Assembly (NCBI GenBank): GCA_038321545.1
Contig: JBBQFB010000212.1
Location: forward strand, 1-6,845
Origin: VFJZ01 sp038321545
GTDB lineage: Bacteria > Actinomycetota > Thermoleophilia > Gaiellales > F1-60-MAGs149
Direction: 5' to 3'
DNA: 6,845 nt
The translations under genes and the position numbers were made by a program. Of the stretch, positions 1-6,730 are shown piece by piece; position 1 is the first letter of the stretch; every line of letters starts with the position of its first letter. The notes under the pieces were generated by a model. That model saw only the letters and a list, made by a program, of their open reading frames with translations. It was not told the DNA's origin and searched no databases.

Positions 1-1704
1 TGGTTCGGCCCGGCGGAGCGACCGCTGGCCGGCCGGCTGCACGTGCCCGCGGGCGAGGCTCGCGACCTCGGCGTCGTCGTGTGCGGGCCGCCGTTCGGCT
101 GGGAGGACGTCTGCGCGTACCGGCCGCTGCGCACCCTCGGCATGACGCTCGCGGCAGCCGGCCTGACGACGCTGCGCTTCGACTTCCCCGGTTCCGGTGA
201 CAGCTCCGGTGAGGACGGCGACCCGGGCCGCTGGGACGCGTGGGTGGCGGGAGTCGCCGGCGCGGTCGCCGTCATCCGGGCGACCGGTGTGGAGCGCTGC
301 GCCCTGATCGGCATCGGGCTGGGCGGCGCCGTCGCCATCGCGGCGGTCGACAACGGGCTCGCGGTGGATGGCGTGGTCCTGTGGGACGCGGTCGTCGAGG
401 GGCGCGTGTGGCTGCGTCAGGCCCGCGCGTTCCAGCGGCTGACCGTCCGCGCCCGCGTGACGCTGCCCGCCCGAGCGGACTGCGGCAGCGAGGAGCTGGC
501 CGGCTTCCTGCTCGACCCGGGACTGCGTACCGACCTCGAGGCGCTCGACCTGCGCCCGGCCCCAGCCGGAGCCACGGCCGCGTGGTCGGCGCCGTTCGCG
601 CTCGTCGCGTCGGCGCGCGGCGACCGCGTCGCGGTCGCCCTGGCGGAGCGCGGCGCGACCGTCGGGAAGATCGTGCTGGGCGGCATCGAGCCGATGCTCG
701 ACGAGCCGCACCGGGCGCGACCCGTGACCCAGGGGTTCGACGCGATTCGCGACCTGCTGGTCGATCGCTCCGTCCCGGCCGCACGTCCCGCGCCGCTGCC
801 GTCCGGCGACCCCGTCGCGACGCCGCTGGCCGGTGTCCGGGAACGGATCCTGACCCTGCCGGCAGGCGACGGCACCGAGCTGTGCGCCGTCGAGTGCCGG
901 GCGGACGGTGACGCCCTCTCCGACCGCTGGTTCGTCTTCTACAACGCGGCCGGCGTGCGCCACATCGGGCCGAACCGGATGTGGGTGCGGTTCGCGCGCC
1001 GCCTCGCCCTGCAGGGCATCTCCTCGCTGCGCGTCGACGTGCGCGCCGTCGGCGACGGGGGCGGTGAGGAGTTCGTGCGCGACGCGATCGGCGCCTACTA
1101 CACGCCCATCGTCTGGGACGACGCCGACCGGCTCGCGGGGCACGCTCGCGCGCTCGGCGCCTCGAACCTGGTGCTCGTCGGGCTGTGCAGCGGGGCGACC
1201 GCGGCGTTTCAGGTTGCACGGCGGCGTGCCGATGTCCGTGCGGTGGTGATGCTCAATCCGCTGCTCCTCGACTGGGACGAGGGCGCCGCCAGCGCCTCCG
1301 ACGCAGAGACGAGCTGGCGCTCGGCGACGCGGCCTGCAAACTGGCTCCGCGGCAGCCGGTGGCGGAAGCTCGCGACGGGACGGGTGCCGCTGCGCGCCGT
1401 CGGCCGCGCGCTCCGGGCGAGGATCGCGTCGCGCCTCGGCAGGGACGGTCCGGATCTCGTCTCCGGCCCGGCCGACCAGCTGCGAGAGCTTGCCGCCGCC
1501 GGCGTCGAGGTCCATCTCGTGGTCGCCGAGGAGGACGCAGCCGTCGAGGTCGTTGCGAGCCTCGCCGGCGGTGACCCGGCCCGCCTGGCCATTCCCGGTG
1601 TCGACGTCCGGCTGCTGGCCGGCTCCGATCACACCTTCCGGCCGGTCGAGGCGCAAGAGGCGATCTATCAGATCATCGAGGAGGTGGTGCACGGTGCCGC
1701 ATGA
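1..1704 (+). CDS. Double alpha/beta hydrolase, exosortase-locus type (5' end cut)
   Basis: The frame is open from base 1 and already reads like the first strand of a hydrolase (FGPAERPLAGRLH), so the GTG at 43 is probably internal and only a few N-terminal residues lie outside the window. Two alpha/beta-hydrolase domains follow. In domain 1 (about bases 60-780), RFDFPGSGDSSG matches the strand-4/oxyanion region, but the nucleophile elbow is GIGLG, with Gly (codon 316-318) where Ser is expected. Domain 2 (about 840-1700) has GLCSG with Cys as nucleophile (codon 1186-1188), a likely acid Asp (1534-1536) and a His in SDHTF (1630-1632). From memory of the families, domain 1 resembles exosortase A-associated hydrolase 2 and domain 2 hydrolase 1, so this looks like a fusion. 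Substrate unknown; a role in polysaccharide assembly is inferred from neighbours. No signal peptide or membrane segment is seen. It is followed by the overlapping GT2 gene. Confidence 0.85.
   Translation, partial: WFGPAERPLAGRLHVPAGEARDLGVVVCGPPFGWEDVCAYRPLRTLGMTLAAAGLTTLRFDFPGSGDSSGEDGDPGRWDAWVAGVAGAVAVIRATGVERCALIGIGLGGAVAIAAVDNGLAVDGVVLWDAVVEGRVWLRQARAFQRLTVRARVTLPARADCGSEELAGFLLDPGLRTDLEALDLRPAPAGATAAWSAPFALVASARGDRVAVALAERGATVGKIVLGGIEPMLDEPHRARPVTQGFDAIRDLLVDRSVPAARPAPLPSGDPVATPLAGVRERILTLPAGDGTELCAVECRADGDALSDRWFVFYNAAGVRHIGPNRMWVRFARRLALQGISSLRVDVRAVGDGGGEEFVRDAIGAYYTPIVWDDADRLAGHARALGASNLVLVGLCSGATAAFQVARRRADVRAVVMLNPLLLDWDEGAASASDAETSWRSATRPANWLRGSRWRKLATGRVPLRAVGRALRARIASRLGRDGPDLVSGPADQLRELAAAGVEVHLVVAEEDAAVEVVASLAGGDPARLAIPGVDVRLLAGSDHTFRPVEAQEAIYQIIEEVVHGAA
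1678..1686 (+). promoter_or_regulatory. Ribosome binding site for the GT2 gene
   Basis: GAGGAGGTG is a strong Shine-Dalgarno match inside the last codons of the hydrolase, with its GAGGAGG core ending 9 bases before the GTG at 1694. It fixes the GT2 start and implies translational coupling with the hydrolase. Confidence 0.7.
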
Positions 1705-2518
1705 CCAGGCACGCTGCTCGCTCGTCATCCCGTGTTTCAACGACGGTGCGTTCGTGACCGACGCGGTCGCATCGGTCCGCGAGGATGAGCCCGTCGAGCT
1801 GGTGATCGTCGACGACGGCTCGAACGACCCCGGGACGCTGGCGGTCCTCGACCGGCTGCGTGGCGAGGGCATCCACGTCATCCAGCAGAAGAACGCGGGC
1901 CTGGCCGCCGCGCGCATGCGCGGCGTCGCCGAGACGTCGGCACCGTTCGTCTTCTGTCTCGACTCCGACGACGAGCTGGCGCCCGGCGCGCTCGGCCTGC
2001 TGGCCGACGCCCTCGAGGCGAATCCCGGCGCCGCCTTCGCGCTCGGAAAGCTCGAGCTCTTCGGCGCGCGCTCCGAGGTGCGGTCGTTCCCGCCGTGGGA
2101 CCCGTGGCGCCTCCTGTACGTGAACCACTGGACGGCGCACGGGCTCTACCGCCGTCAGGAGCTGATGGCGGTGGGCGGCTGGACGCTCGCCGACTGCTAC
2201 GAGGACTGGGACCTGCTGCTCGCGCTCGCCGAGCACGGCAGCTCGCCCGTGATCCTCGACGACGTCGCCGTGCGCTACCGCCAGCACGCCGGCGCGCGCA
2301 TGAGCACGCGCTGCCGCCACCGCCATGCGGAGATCTACTCGTTGCTGCGCCAGCGCCACCGGGCGCTGTTCAAGCGGCGGCGCGAGCTGGCGCGGAAATC
2401 GCCGGCCGGCTTCTGGATCCGCGTGGGGTTCCCGCTCTTCCTCGGCTCACGGCGCCTGTACCCGCTGGCGATCAACCGCCAGGTGGATCGGGTGCGCGCC
2501 GTCCGGACGCTCCACTGA
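1694..2518 (+). CDS. Family 2 glycosyltransferase (GT-A fold)
   Basis: A 274-residue protein beginning at GTG 1694. The frame is open further upstream, but that part is antisense or out of frame to the hydrolase and lacks GT2 sequence. The GT2 fold starts at once with SLVIPCFNDG (residues 9-18). It continues with VIVDDGS (37-43, nucleotide binding), a DSDD metal-binding DxD motif (90-93) and YEDWDL (169-174), the usual acidic position of the catalytic base. A basic tail (about 225-274, RQRHRALFKRRRELARK) with no clear membrane helix may rest on the inner face of the membrane. It probably transfers a nucleotide-sugar residue to a lipid-linked polysaccharide precursor; donor and acceptor cannot be read from sequence. 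The start overlaps the hydrolase stop by 11 bases, so the two genes form one operon. Its last 47 bases overlap the convergent flippase gene. Confidence 0.88.
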   Translation: MPHDQARCSLVIPCFNDGAFVTDAVASVREDEPVELVIVDDGSNDPGTLAVLDRLRGEGIHVIQQKNAGLAAARMRGVAETSAPFVFCLDSDDELAPGALGLLADALEANPGAAFALGKLELFGARSEVRSFPPWDPWRLLYVNHWTAHGLYRRQELMAVGGWTLADCYEDWDLLLALAEHGSSPVILDDVAVRYRQHAGARMSTRCRHRHAEIYSLLRQRHRALFKRRRELARKSPAGFWIRVGFPLFLGSRRLYPLAINRQVDRVRAVRTLH

Positions 2519-3842
2519 AGGCGCGGCCGGCGATCCGGCCGGCCCGCACGAAATCGTCTGCCCGCGGCAGGATCGCTCCCGGCTGCACGTCGTCGCAGCG
2601 CCGGTGGTAGAGGCGCATGGCCATGATCCCACCGGCCGTGTAGGCGATGCTCGCGGCGATCGCCGCGCCGAGGGCGCCGAACGGTCCGATCAGGATGATG
2701 TCGAGGACGACCATGGTGCCGCCGGCGGCCATCTCGACGATCGACGAGAGGCCGGGCGCGCCGGTCGAACGCAGGCCGACCGAGAAGATCGCCAGCAGGG
2801 CAAGCCCGAACGAGCCCGGTAGGAGGGCGAGGAACGGCCCTCGGGACGCCGCGAAGTCGGGGCCGAAGAGCACCGGGAGAAGGACGAGGGCGGTCGGTGC
2901 GAGCACGAGGGTGCTGAGGCTCAGCACGACGAGCACGCCGCGCACCGTCCGGTCGGTCAGGTCGGAGCTCGAGCCCGACGCGACCGCGATGTGCGGGCTG
3001 TAGCCGCGCTGGGCGGCGCCGGTCACGTGTTGCAGCGGGTCGGACATGCTGACCGCGACGGCGTAGACGCCGAGCGGCGCGGTGCCCGCCATCACGCCGA
3101 GCACCCACTGGTCGGCCCGCGCCGTGAAGACGCCTGACAGCACGGCGAAGAAGGACCGCCCGCTGTAGCCGAGCACCGTCCGCGAGGTGAGCGGCGGCTC
3201 GTCCGCCGGCCGCGGCGTCACCGAGCGGAGGATGTCCCAGAGTGCGACGACGCCGATCACGGCCCGGGCCGCCGCGGTCGCGAGCAGCGCGCCGACCACC
3301 GTCAGGTTGCCGGCGGCATCGGCGGCGATGCAATACACCGCCGGCAGGACGCTCGCGAACACCGAGGCGACGGAGGCTGCCCGGTAGCGCCGCGCCGCGA
3401 GCTGCACGGTCAGCACCCCGTCGAACATCGACGACGCGAACGCCACGGCGGCCAGCACGAGGATGTCGGCCCGCTCGTTGAACGACGTCACGTCGCCGCT
3501 CGTGAGCGCGCCGACCACGTACCACACGAGCAGCGTCAGCGGCAGGGTCGTGATGGCGGCCATGCCGAGGTAGAGGGTGACGAGGCGACGGCGCGCCCAC
3601 GGGTGGCGGGCGCCGTAGAACGCGAGCGAGGCGGAGAGGCCGGCGTGGGAGAAGATCGAGATGAACACCGCGGCGGTGATCGCGAGCGCGTACGCACCGC
3701 GGCCGGACGGCCCCAGCGCCCGGGCGATCACGATCGTCATCACGAACGCGCCCGCGGCGGTCGCGAGCTGCGCGCCCAGCAGCAGCGCGGAGCCTCGCAG
3801 CTGATCGCCCCGGGCGAGGATCGGGTCTGGCTCGTTATCCAC
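2472..3842 (-). CDS. Wzx-like polysaccharide flippase (MOP superfamily)
   Basis: A 456-residue, very hydrophobic protein with about 12 predicted membrane segments (roughly residues 18-42, 49-72, 85-110, 126-150, 155-175, 178-202, 228-250, 255-280, 312-335, 343-367, 375-396 and 398-420). The early LARGDQLRGSALLLGAQL and IARALGPSGRGAYAL, and the mid-protein ARADQWVLGVMAGTAPLGVYA, are typical of RfbX/Wzx exporters, and the length is normal for them. It should flip undecaprenyl-linked sugar units from the cytoplasmic to the outer leaflet. Start is the GTG at 3842-3840, overlapping the deacetylase 1 stop by 8 bases (GTGGATAA); no strong Shine-Dalgarno is visible, so translation is probably coupled. 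The last 20 or so residues (GASGRRAPDPPGG end) are polar, low in complexity and read into the 3' end of the opposing GT2 gene; they look like run-on after loss of an earlier stop. A MATE/MurJ-type role is less likely given the context. Confidence 0.87.
   Translation of the reverse strand: MDNEPDPILARGDQLRGSALLLGAQLATAAGAFVMTIVIARALGPSGRGAYALAITAAVFISIFSHAGLSASLAFYGARHPWARRRLVTLYLGMAAITTLPLTLLVWYVVGALTSGDVTSFNERADILVLAAVAFASSMFDGVLTVQLAARRYRAASVASVFASVLPAVYCIAADAAGNLTVVGALLATAAARAVIGVVALWDILRSVTPRPADEPPLTSRTVLGYSGRSFFAVLSGVFTARADQWVLGVMAGTAPLGVYAVAVSMSDPLQHVTGAAQRGYSPHIAVASGSSSDLTDRTVRGVLVVLSLSTLVLAPTALVLLPVLFGPDFAASRGPFLALLPGSFGLALLAIFSVGLRSTGAPGLSSIVEMAAGGTMVVLDIILIGPFGALGAAIAASIAYTAGGIMAMRLYHRRCDDVQPGAILPRADDFVRAGRIAGRAFSGASGRRAPDPPGG
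2524..2541. terminator. Possible hairpin terminator after the GT2 gene
   Basis: A perfect 7-bp stem (CGGCCGG / CCGGCCG) with a CGAT loop begins 5 bases after the GT2 stop. No T-run follows, so it is not a classical intrinsic terminator, and it lies within the flippase coding region on the other strand. It could be chance in GC-rich DNA. Confidence 0.3.
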
Positions 3843-4731
3843 GAGCGGCCCGCAGCCGCCGCGCCGCGGCGCGTGTCCGCGCGATCCACGAGGGGCCGTC
3901 GCAAGCGCCGTCGAGGATCGCCCGGAACTCGGCCGGCCGCTCGTTCCCGACCACCATCGTGCGCAGCAGCGACGTGCGGTCGGCGTCGGCGCCGTTCACG
4001 CCGGGCACCACCGAGACGGCGCCCTCGAGGCCGGCGCAGGCGGCCACGATCGCCCGCTCGCGGGGTCCGTGGAACCCTCCCGCATAGCAGAACGTGTGGG
4101 TCGGGAAGCCCTCGGCGGCGAGGCGTTCGACGCAGCCGACGATCTCCTCGCGAGCGGCGTCGTCGTCGAGCTGGGGGAGTGCGAGGTGACGGGAGCCGTG
4201 CGGCTGGACGTCGACGAGACCGGACGACGCGAGGCGCCGGCACTCGTCCCAGTCCATGAACGGCGGCGGTGTCTCGTACCACGTGCACGGCGCCTCGCCC
4301 GAGACGATCGCGTCGCAGACGAACACCGTCGCGGGAACGCCTCGCGCCGCGAGCACCGGCAGCGCGCCGGTCAGCATGTCGAGGTAGCCGTCGTCGAACA
4401 CGACCGCCACGGCGCGGCCCCCCGGATTCGTCTCGAGGCGGTCGTAGACGTCGCGCATCGGGATGATCTCGATGCCCGCCTTCCGCACGACGTCGAGATG
4501 CTGGCCCAGCCGCCGCGGCGGGATCGCGAGAACGTCGGACGGGTCGTCGTTGACGGCGTGGTACGCGAGGATCCGGACGCCGGTCCAGGGGGCGGCCCGG
4601 CGTCCCGGCCACAGCGCGTGCGCCCGCGCTCGGGCGCGCAGGAACGTGCGGTACGGCAGGGCCCGCCGCATGTCCGGCAGGGGAGGGACGCGGACGGACT
4701 GCGCAGGGGCGCTGTCGGAAAGGGGGGCCAT
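3835..4731 (-). CDS. Polysaccharide deacetylase family protein 1 (NodB/CE4 fold)
   Basis: A 298-residue protein with the NodB-type core. VRILAYHAVND (52-62) is the first strand. FDDGY (112-116) supplies the catalytic-base Asp and a metal-binding Asp. HGSRH (178-182) keeps the two metal-ligand His in HxxxH spacing. FCYAGGF (214-220) stands where CYPAG or RxPxG is usual, so the Pro is missing. A WY ... WDE segment (151-163) lies between motifs 1 and 2, as in the second deacetylase of this locus. No signal peptide or membrane anchor is seen; the first 45 residues are basic and of unclear role, which suggests action inside the cell. The likely reaction is metal-dependent removal of N-acetyl or another acyl group from a sugar or lipid-linked sugar; substrate unknown. 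Start is ATG 4731-4729, with M21 as an alternative; neither has a strong ribosome binding site. It heads an operon with the flippase and is transcribed from the divergent spacer. Confidence 0.87.
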   Translation of the reverse strand: MAPLSDSAPAQSVRVPPLPDMRRALPYRTFLRARARAHALWPGRRAAPWTGVRILAYHAVNDDPSDVLAIPPRRLGQHLDVVRKAGIEIIPMRDVYDRLETNPGGRAVAVVFDDGYLDMLTGALPVLAARGVPATVFVCDAIVSGEAPCTWYETPPPFMDWDECRRLASSGLVDVQPHGSRHLALPQLDDDAAREEIVGCVERLAAEGFPTHTFCYAGGFHGPRERAIVAACAGLEGAVSVVPGVNGADADRTSLLRTMVVGNERPAEFRAILDGACDGPSWIARTRAAARRLRAARG

Positions 4732-4748
4732 GCAGGCGAATCAGGCGG

Positions 4749-4767
4749 CCAGCGGGGGGCGCGCTGG
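4749..4767. repeat. Inverted repeat in the divergent spacer
   Basis: Perfect 6-bp arms CCAGCG (4749-4754) and CGCTGG (4762-4767) flank a 7-base G-rich centre (GGGGGCG). The dyad sits where the -35 region of the GT4 promoter would lie and at the predicted 5' end of the deacetylase 1 message. It could be an operator or a leader hairpin; short GC-rich dyads also arise by chance. Confidence 0.4.
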
Positions 4768-4773
4768 ACTCAG

Positions 4774-4779
4774 TTTATA
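4774..4779 (-). promoter_or_regulatory. Candidate -10 element for deacetylase 1 and flippase
   Basis: The minus strand reads TATAAA, five of six bases matching the TATAAT consensus, and gives a leader of about 36-40 bases before ATG 4731. No good -35 is seen at the expected spacing (about 4797-4802). It shares bases with the plus-strand -10. Confidence 0.4.
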
Positions 4780-4781
4780 CT
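4776..4781 (+). promoter_or_regulatory. Candidate -10 element of a leaderless GT4 promoter
   Basis: TATACT differs from the TATAAT consensus at one base and stands in the only AT-rich patch of this region. Seven bases separate it from the GTG at 4789, so transcription should start at or one base before the start codon. There is no Shine-Dalgarno upstream, which fits a leaderless message. No clear -35 is seen. Confidence 0.5.
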
Positions 4782-4788
4782 GCGGCCC

Positions 4789-5868
4789 GTGAAACCGCGG
4801 GTCCTGGTCGTGGCGTCGTTCGTGGCGCCGCGTGTCGGTGGAACCGAGCGGTTCGTCGAGTGGTTGCGGGCGTCGCTGCCGCCTGCCGGCGTCGACGTGC
4901 GTGTGCTGTCGGTCGACTTCACCGGATCGTCGGCCGACGTGAGCGTCCCGTACCACCTGTCATCCGTGACCAACGTCCCGATCGTCCTGCCGAGTCCCTC
5001 GGTGCTCGGGGTGCTGCAGGACGAGGCGGCCGCGGCCGACCTGGTGCTGCTGCAGTCGACGCACCACCCGCTCGGGCTGTGGGCGGCCAGCGCCGCCCGC
5101 ACCGCACGGACACCGGCCCTGACGGTCGTCCACACCGCCCAGGAGTTCCCGCACGGGTCCGGGCCGGCCGCCGCTGCCGGCCGGGCCTTCGATCGCGTCT
5201 TCCCGGCCACGCTGCTGCGGCTGGCGCCGCCCGTCTCGCTGTCCTTCAGCACCGATGCCTTCCTCCGCGACACGTACGGCCTCGAACCGGTGGCGACGGT
5301 GCCGTTCCCGCTCGCGGGGCTGCCGCCGGTCGCCACCGGGCCGCGCGCACCCGGGCCGCTGCGCGTCGTGGCGGCGACGCGCCTGTCACCCGAGAAGGAC
5401 CTCGACGCCGTCGTCGCGGCGTGCGACCACGCGGGCGACCTCGTGCTCGACGTCTACGGTGATGGGCCGGGCGGGCCGGCGCTCCGCGCCCTGGCCGCGA
5501 CCCGGCCGTGGCTGACGGTGCACGGCGCCGCGCCGTGGCCGGAGGTGATCGCCGCGCAGGCGGCCGCCGACGTCTGCCTGTCCGCCGCGCGGATGGAGAA
5601 CGTCGGCGTCGCGATCCTGGAGTCGCTGGCGCTCGGCACGCCCGTCGTCACGACGGCGATCGGCGACGCGCCGCGCTACCTGCCCGGGGGGCTCGGCTGG
5701 CTGGCGACCGATCCGGCCCGGTCCGAGCAGCTCGGCATCGCACTCGCGCGGCTCCGCGACGAGCTCGGCGACGTTCGTGCCGCGATCCGCGGGCATGCCC
5801 GCGTGCTCCGCCAGCGGCACGCCCCCGAGCGGACCGTGGCCGGCCTCGTGGGCCTGCTGCCCCGCTAG
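4789..5868 (+). CDS. Family 4 glycosyltransferase (GT-B fold)
   Basis: A 359-residue retaining-type glycosyltransferase, a usual length for GT4. It opens with KPRVLVVASFVAPRVGGTERF, a Rossmann strand followed by the glycine-rich acceptor loop (GGTE, 17-20). VVHTAQEF carries a His at residue 115. The C-terminal domain begins at about 193 with LRVVAATRLSPEKDL, in which R198 and K203 match the phosphate-binding pair. The E-x7-E motif is E270 to E278 in ENVGVAILE, followed by SLALGTPVV. It should transfer a sugar from a nucleotide donor to a growing glycan in the cytoplasm; donor and linkage cannot be told. The GTG at 4789 is chosen because the conserved fold begins right there; the open frame further upstream is only antisense to deacetylase 1. 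It is a single-gene unit, divergent from deacetylase 1 and convergent with deacetylase 2. Confidence 0.9.
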   Translation: MKPRVLVVASFVAPRVGGTERFVEWLRASLPPAGVDVRVLSVDFTGSSADVSVPYHLSSVTNVPIVLPSPSVLGVLQDEAAAADLVLLQSTHHPLGLWAASAARTARTPALTVVHTAQEFPHGSGPAAAAGRAFDRVFPATLLRLAPPVSLSFSTDAFLRDTYGLEPVATVPFPLAGLPPVATGPRAPGPLRVVAATRLSPEKDLDAVVAACDHAGDLVLDVYGDGPGGPALRALAATRPWLTVHGAAPWPEVIAAQAAADVCLSAARMENVGVAILESLALGTPVVTTAIGDAPRYLPGGLGWLATDPARSEQLGIALARLRDELGDVRAAIRGHARVLRQRHAPERTVAGLVGLLPR

Positions 5869-5871
5869 CGT

Positions 5872-5897
5872 CCCGGGGCGCCGTCCGCCCCTCCGGG
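5872..5897. terminator. GC hairpin between convergent genes
   Basis: Between the GT4 stop (5868) and the deacetylase 2 stop (5906), CCCGG (5872-5876) can pair with CCGGG (5893-5897) and GGCG (5877-5880) with CGCC (5886-5889), leaving a small bulge. An alternative is GGGGCG/CGCCCC (5875-5880/5886-5891) with a 5-base loop. The position suits a bidirectional terminator, but there is no T-run on either side. Confidence 0.4.
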
Positions 5898-5905
5898 CAC
5901 CGCAC

Positions 5906-6730
5906 TCAGACGTCGCGGCGCCGACGCAGCGCGATGCCGTCGTCGGTCGCGCCGCGCAGGCGGGCACGGAACACCCAGTCGAAGTCGTACCGGTCGATCT
6001 GCGTCCTCGACAGCCGGAAGTCGTCGGCGTTCGGGCCGTTCACGCCCTCGTCGGTCGTCACGGCGCCGACGAAGCCGGCCTCCTTGACGAGGTTGGTCTC
6101 GCGCTTCGTGACGAAGCCGGCGGGGTAGCAGAACAGCCGCGACTCGCGGCCGAGCTCGCGCCCCACGGACTCGCGCGACCCATGGATCTCGTTCCACGCC
6201 CGCTCGTCGTCGACCGACCGCAGGTCGGGATGGGTGAGCGAGTGGGCCTCGAACCGGGCCTGGCTCGACCGTTCGATCTCGCGCATCTCGTCCCAGCCCA
6301 GCAGCGGTGGCTGCGCTCCCGGGGCGTACCAGCTGAACGACGCCGTCCCGGCGATGACGTCCGGGCACACGAACACCGTCGCCGGAAACCCGTGCCGGTT
6401 CAGCTCCTCGAGGGCGTGGTCCGCGAAGTCGCGGTAGCCGTCGTCGAAGGTGATTGCGACCGCCGAGTCGTACTCCGGTTGCTCGACCTCCGACGCGAGG
6501 TCGACGACCGGGATCTCGAGCCGGGCGAGGTCCTCGAGCTGGCGACGGAAGCGGGTGGGGGTGATCGCGAGCTGGTCCTTCTCGTCGGACACCCGGTGGT
6601 ACGTGAGGATGCGGAGCCCGGGCGTGGGGGGGATCTTGCCCGCCACGCGCCAGCGGAGGGCCTGCGCGGACACGACCGCCTCCTTGGCGATGCCGATCGG
6701 CGCTGAGCGCAGCTTGATCGGCTCGGTCAT
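5906..6730 (-). CDS. Polysaccharide deacetylase family protein 2 (NodB/CE4 fold)
   Basis: A 274-residue protein with all the usual NodB motifs: LRILTYHRVSD (39-49), TFDDGY (94-99, catalytic-base and metal Asp), HSLTH (163-167, two metal-ligand His) and CYPAG (201-205). It shares the WY ... WDE segment (134-148) and a GVNG(x)2AD-like motif near residue 229 with deacetylase 1, so the two are paralogues, but this copy is closer to the textbook motifs. No signal peptide or transmembrane helix is seen, which suggests a cytoplasmic enzyme acting on a sugar precursor or lipid-linked unit; the substrate is unknown. Start is ATG 6730-6728, overlapping the stop of the upstream gene as ATGA. A weak GGAAG (6741-6737) lies 6 bases upstream. 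It is therefore the downstream gene of an operon entering from the right edge, and its message ends against the convergent GT4 gene. Confidence 0.9.
   Translation of the reverse strand: MTEPIKLRSAPIGIAKEAVVSAQALRWRVAGKIPPTPGLRILTYHRVSDEKDQLAITPTRFRRQLEDLARLEIPVVDLASEVEQPEYDSAVAITFDDGYRDFADHALEELNRHGFPATVFVCPDVIAGTASFSWYAPGAQPPLLGWDEMREIERSSQARFEAHSLTHPDLRSVDDERAWNEIHGSRESVGRELGRESRLFCYPAGFVTKRETNLVKEAGFVGAVTTDEGVNGPNADDFRLSRTQIDRYDFDWVFRARLRGATDDGIALRRRRDV

Noticed and set aside
272..1219. Long minus-strand open frame (315 codons) opposite the hydrolase
   Set aside because: The product is an Arg/Pro/Ala-rich string with no domain; it is an antisense shadow of the hydrolase caused by high G+C.
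1490..1693. Upstream extension of the GT2 frame
   Set aside because: It overlaps the hydrolase C-terminus in another frame and reads as Ser/Arg/Pro-rich noise; the strong ribosome binding site supports GTG 1694.
2335..3600. Minus-strand open frame of 421 codons over the flippase
   Set aside because: It is Arg- and Gly-rich with no family pattern, in another frame of the clear 12-helix flippase.
3740..4612. Minus-strand open frame of 290 codons over deacetylase 1
   Set aside because: It is in a different frame of the deacetylase, with Arg-rich low-complexity content and no motif.
4069..4788. Upstream extension of the GT4 frame
   Set aside because: This part is antisense to deacetylase 1 and has no glycosyltransferase sequence; the GT4 fold starts at GTG 4789, directly after a -10 element.
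5777..6706. Plus-strand open frame of 309 codons over deacetylase 2
   Set aside because: It is antisense to a protein with all the NodB motifs; its own translation shows no recognisable domain.
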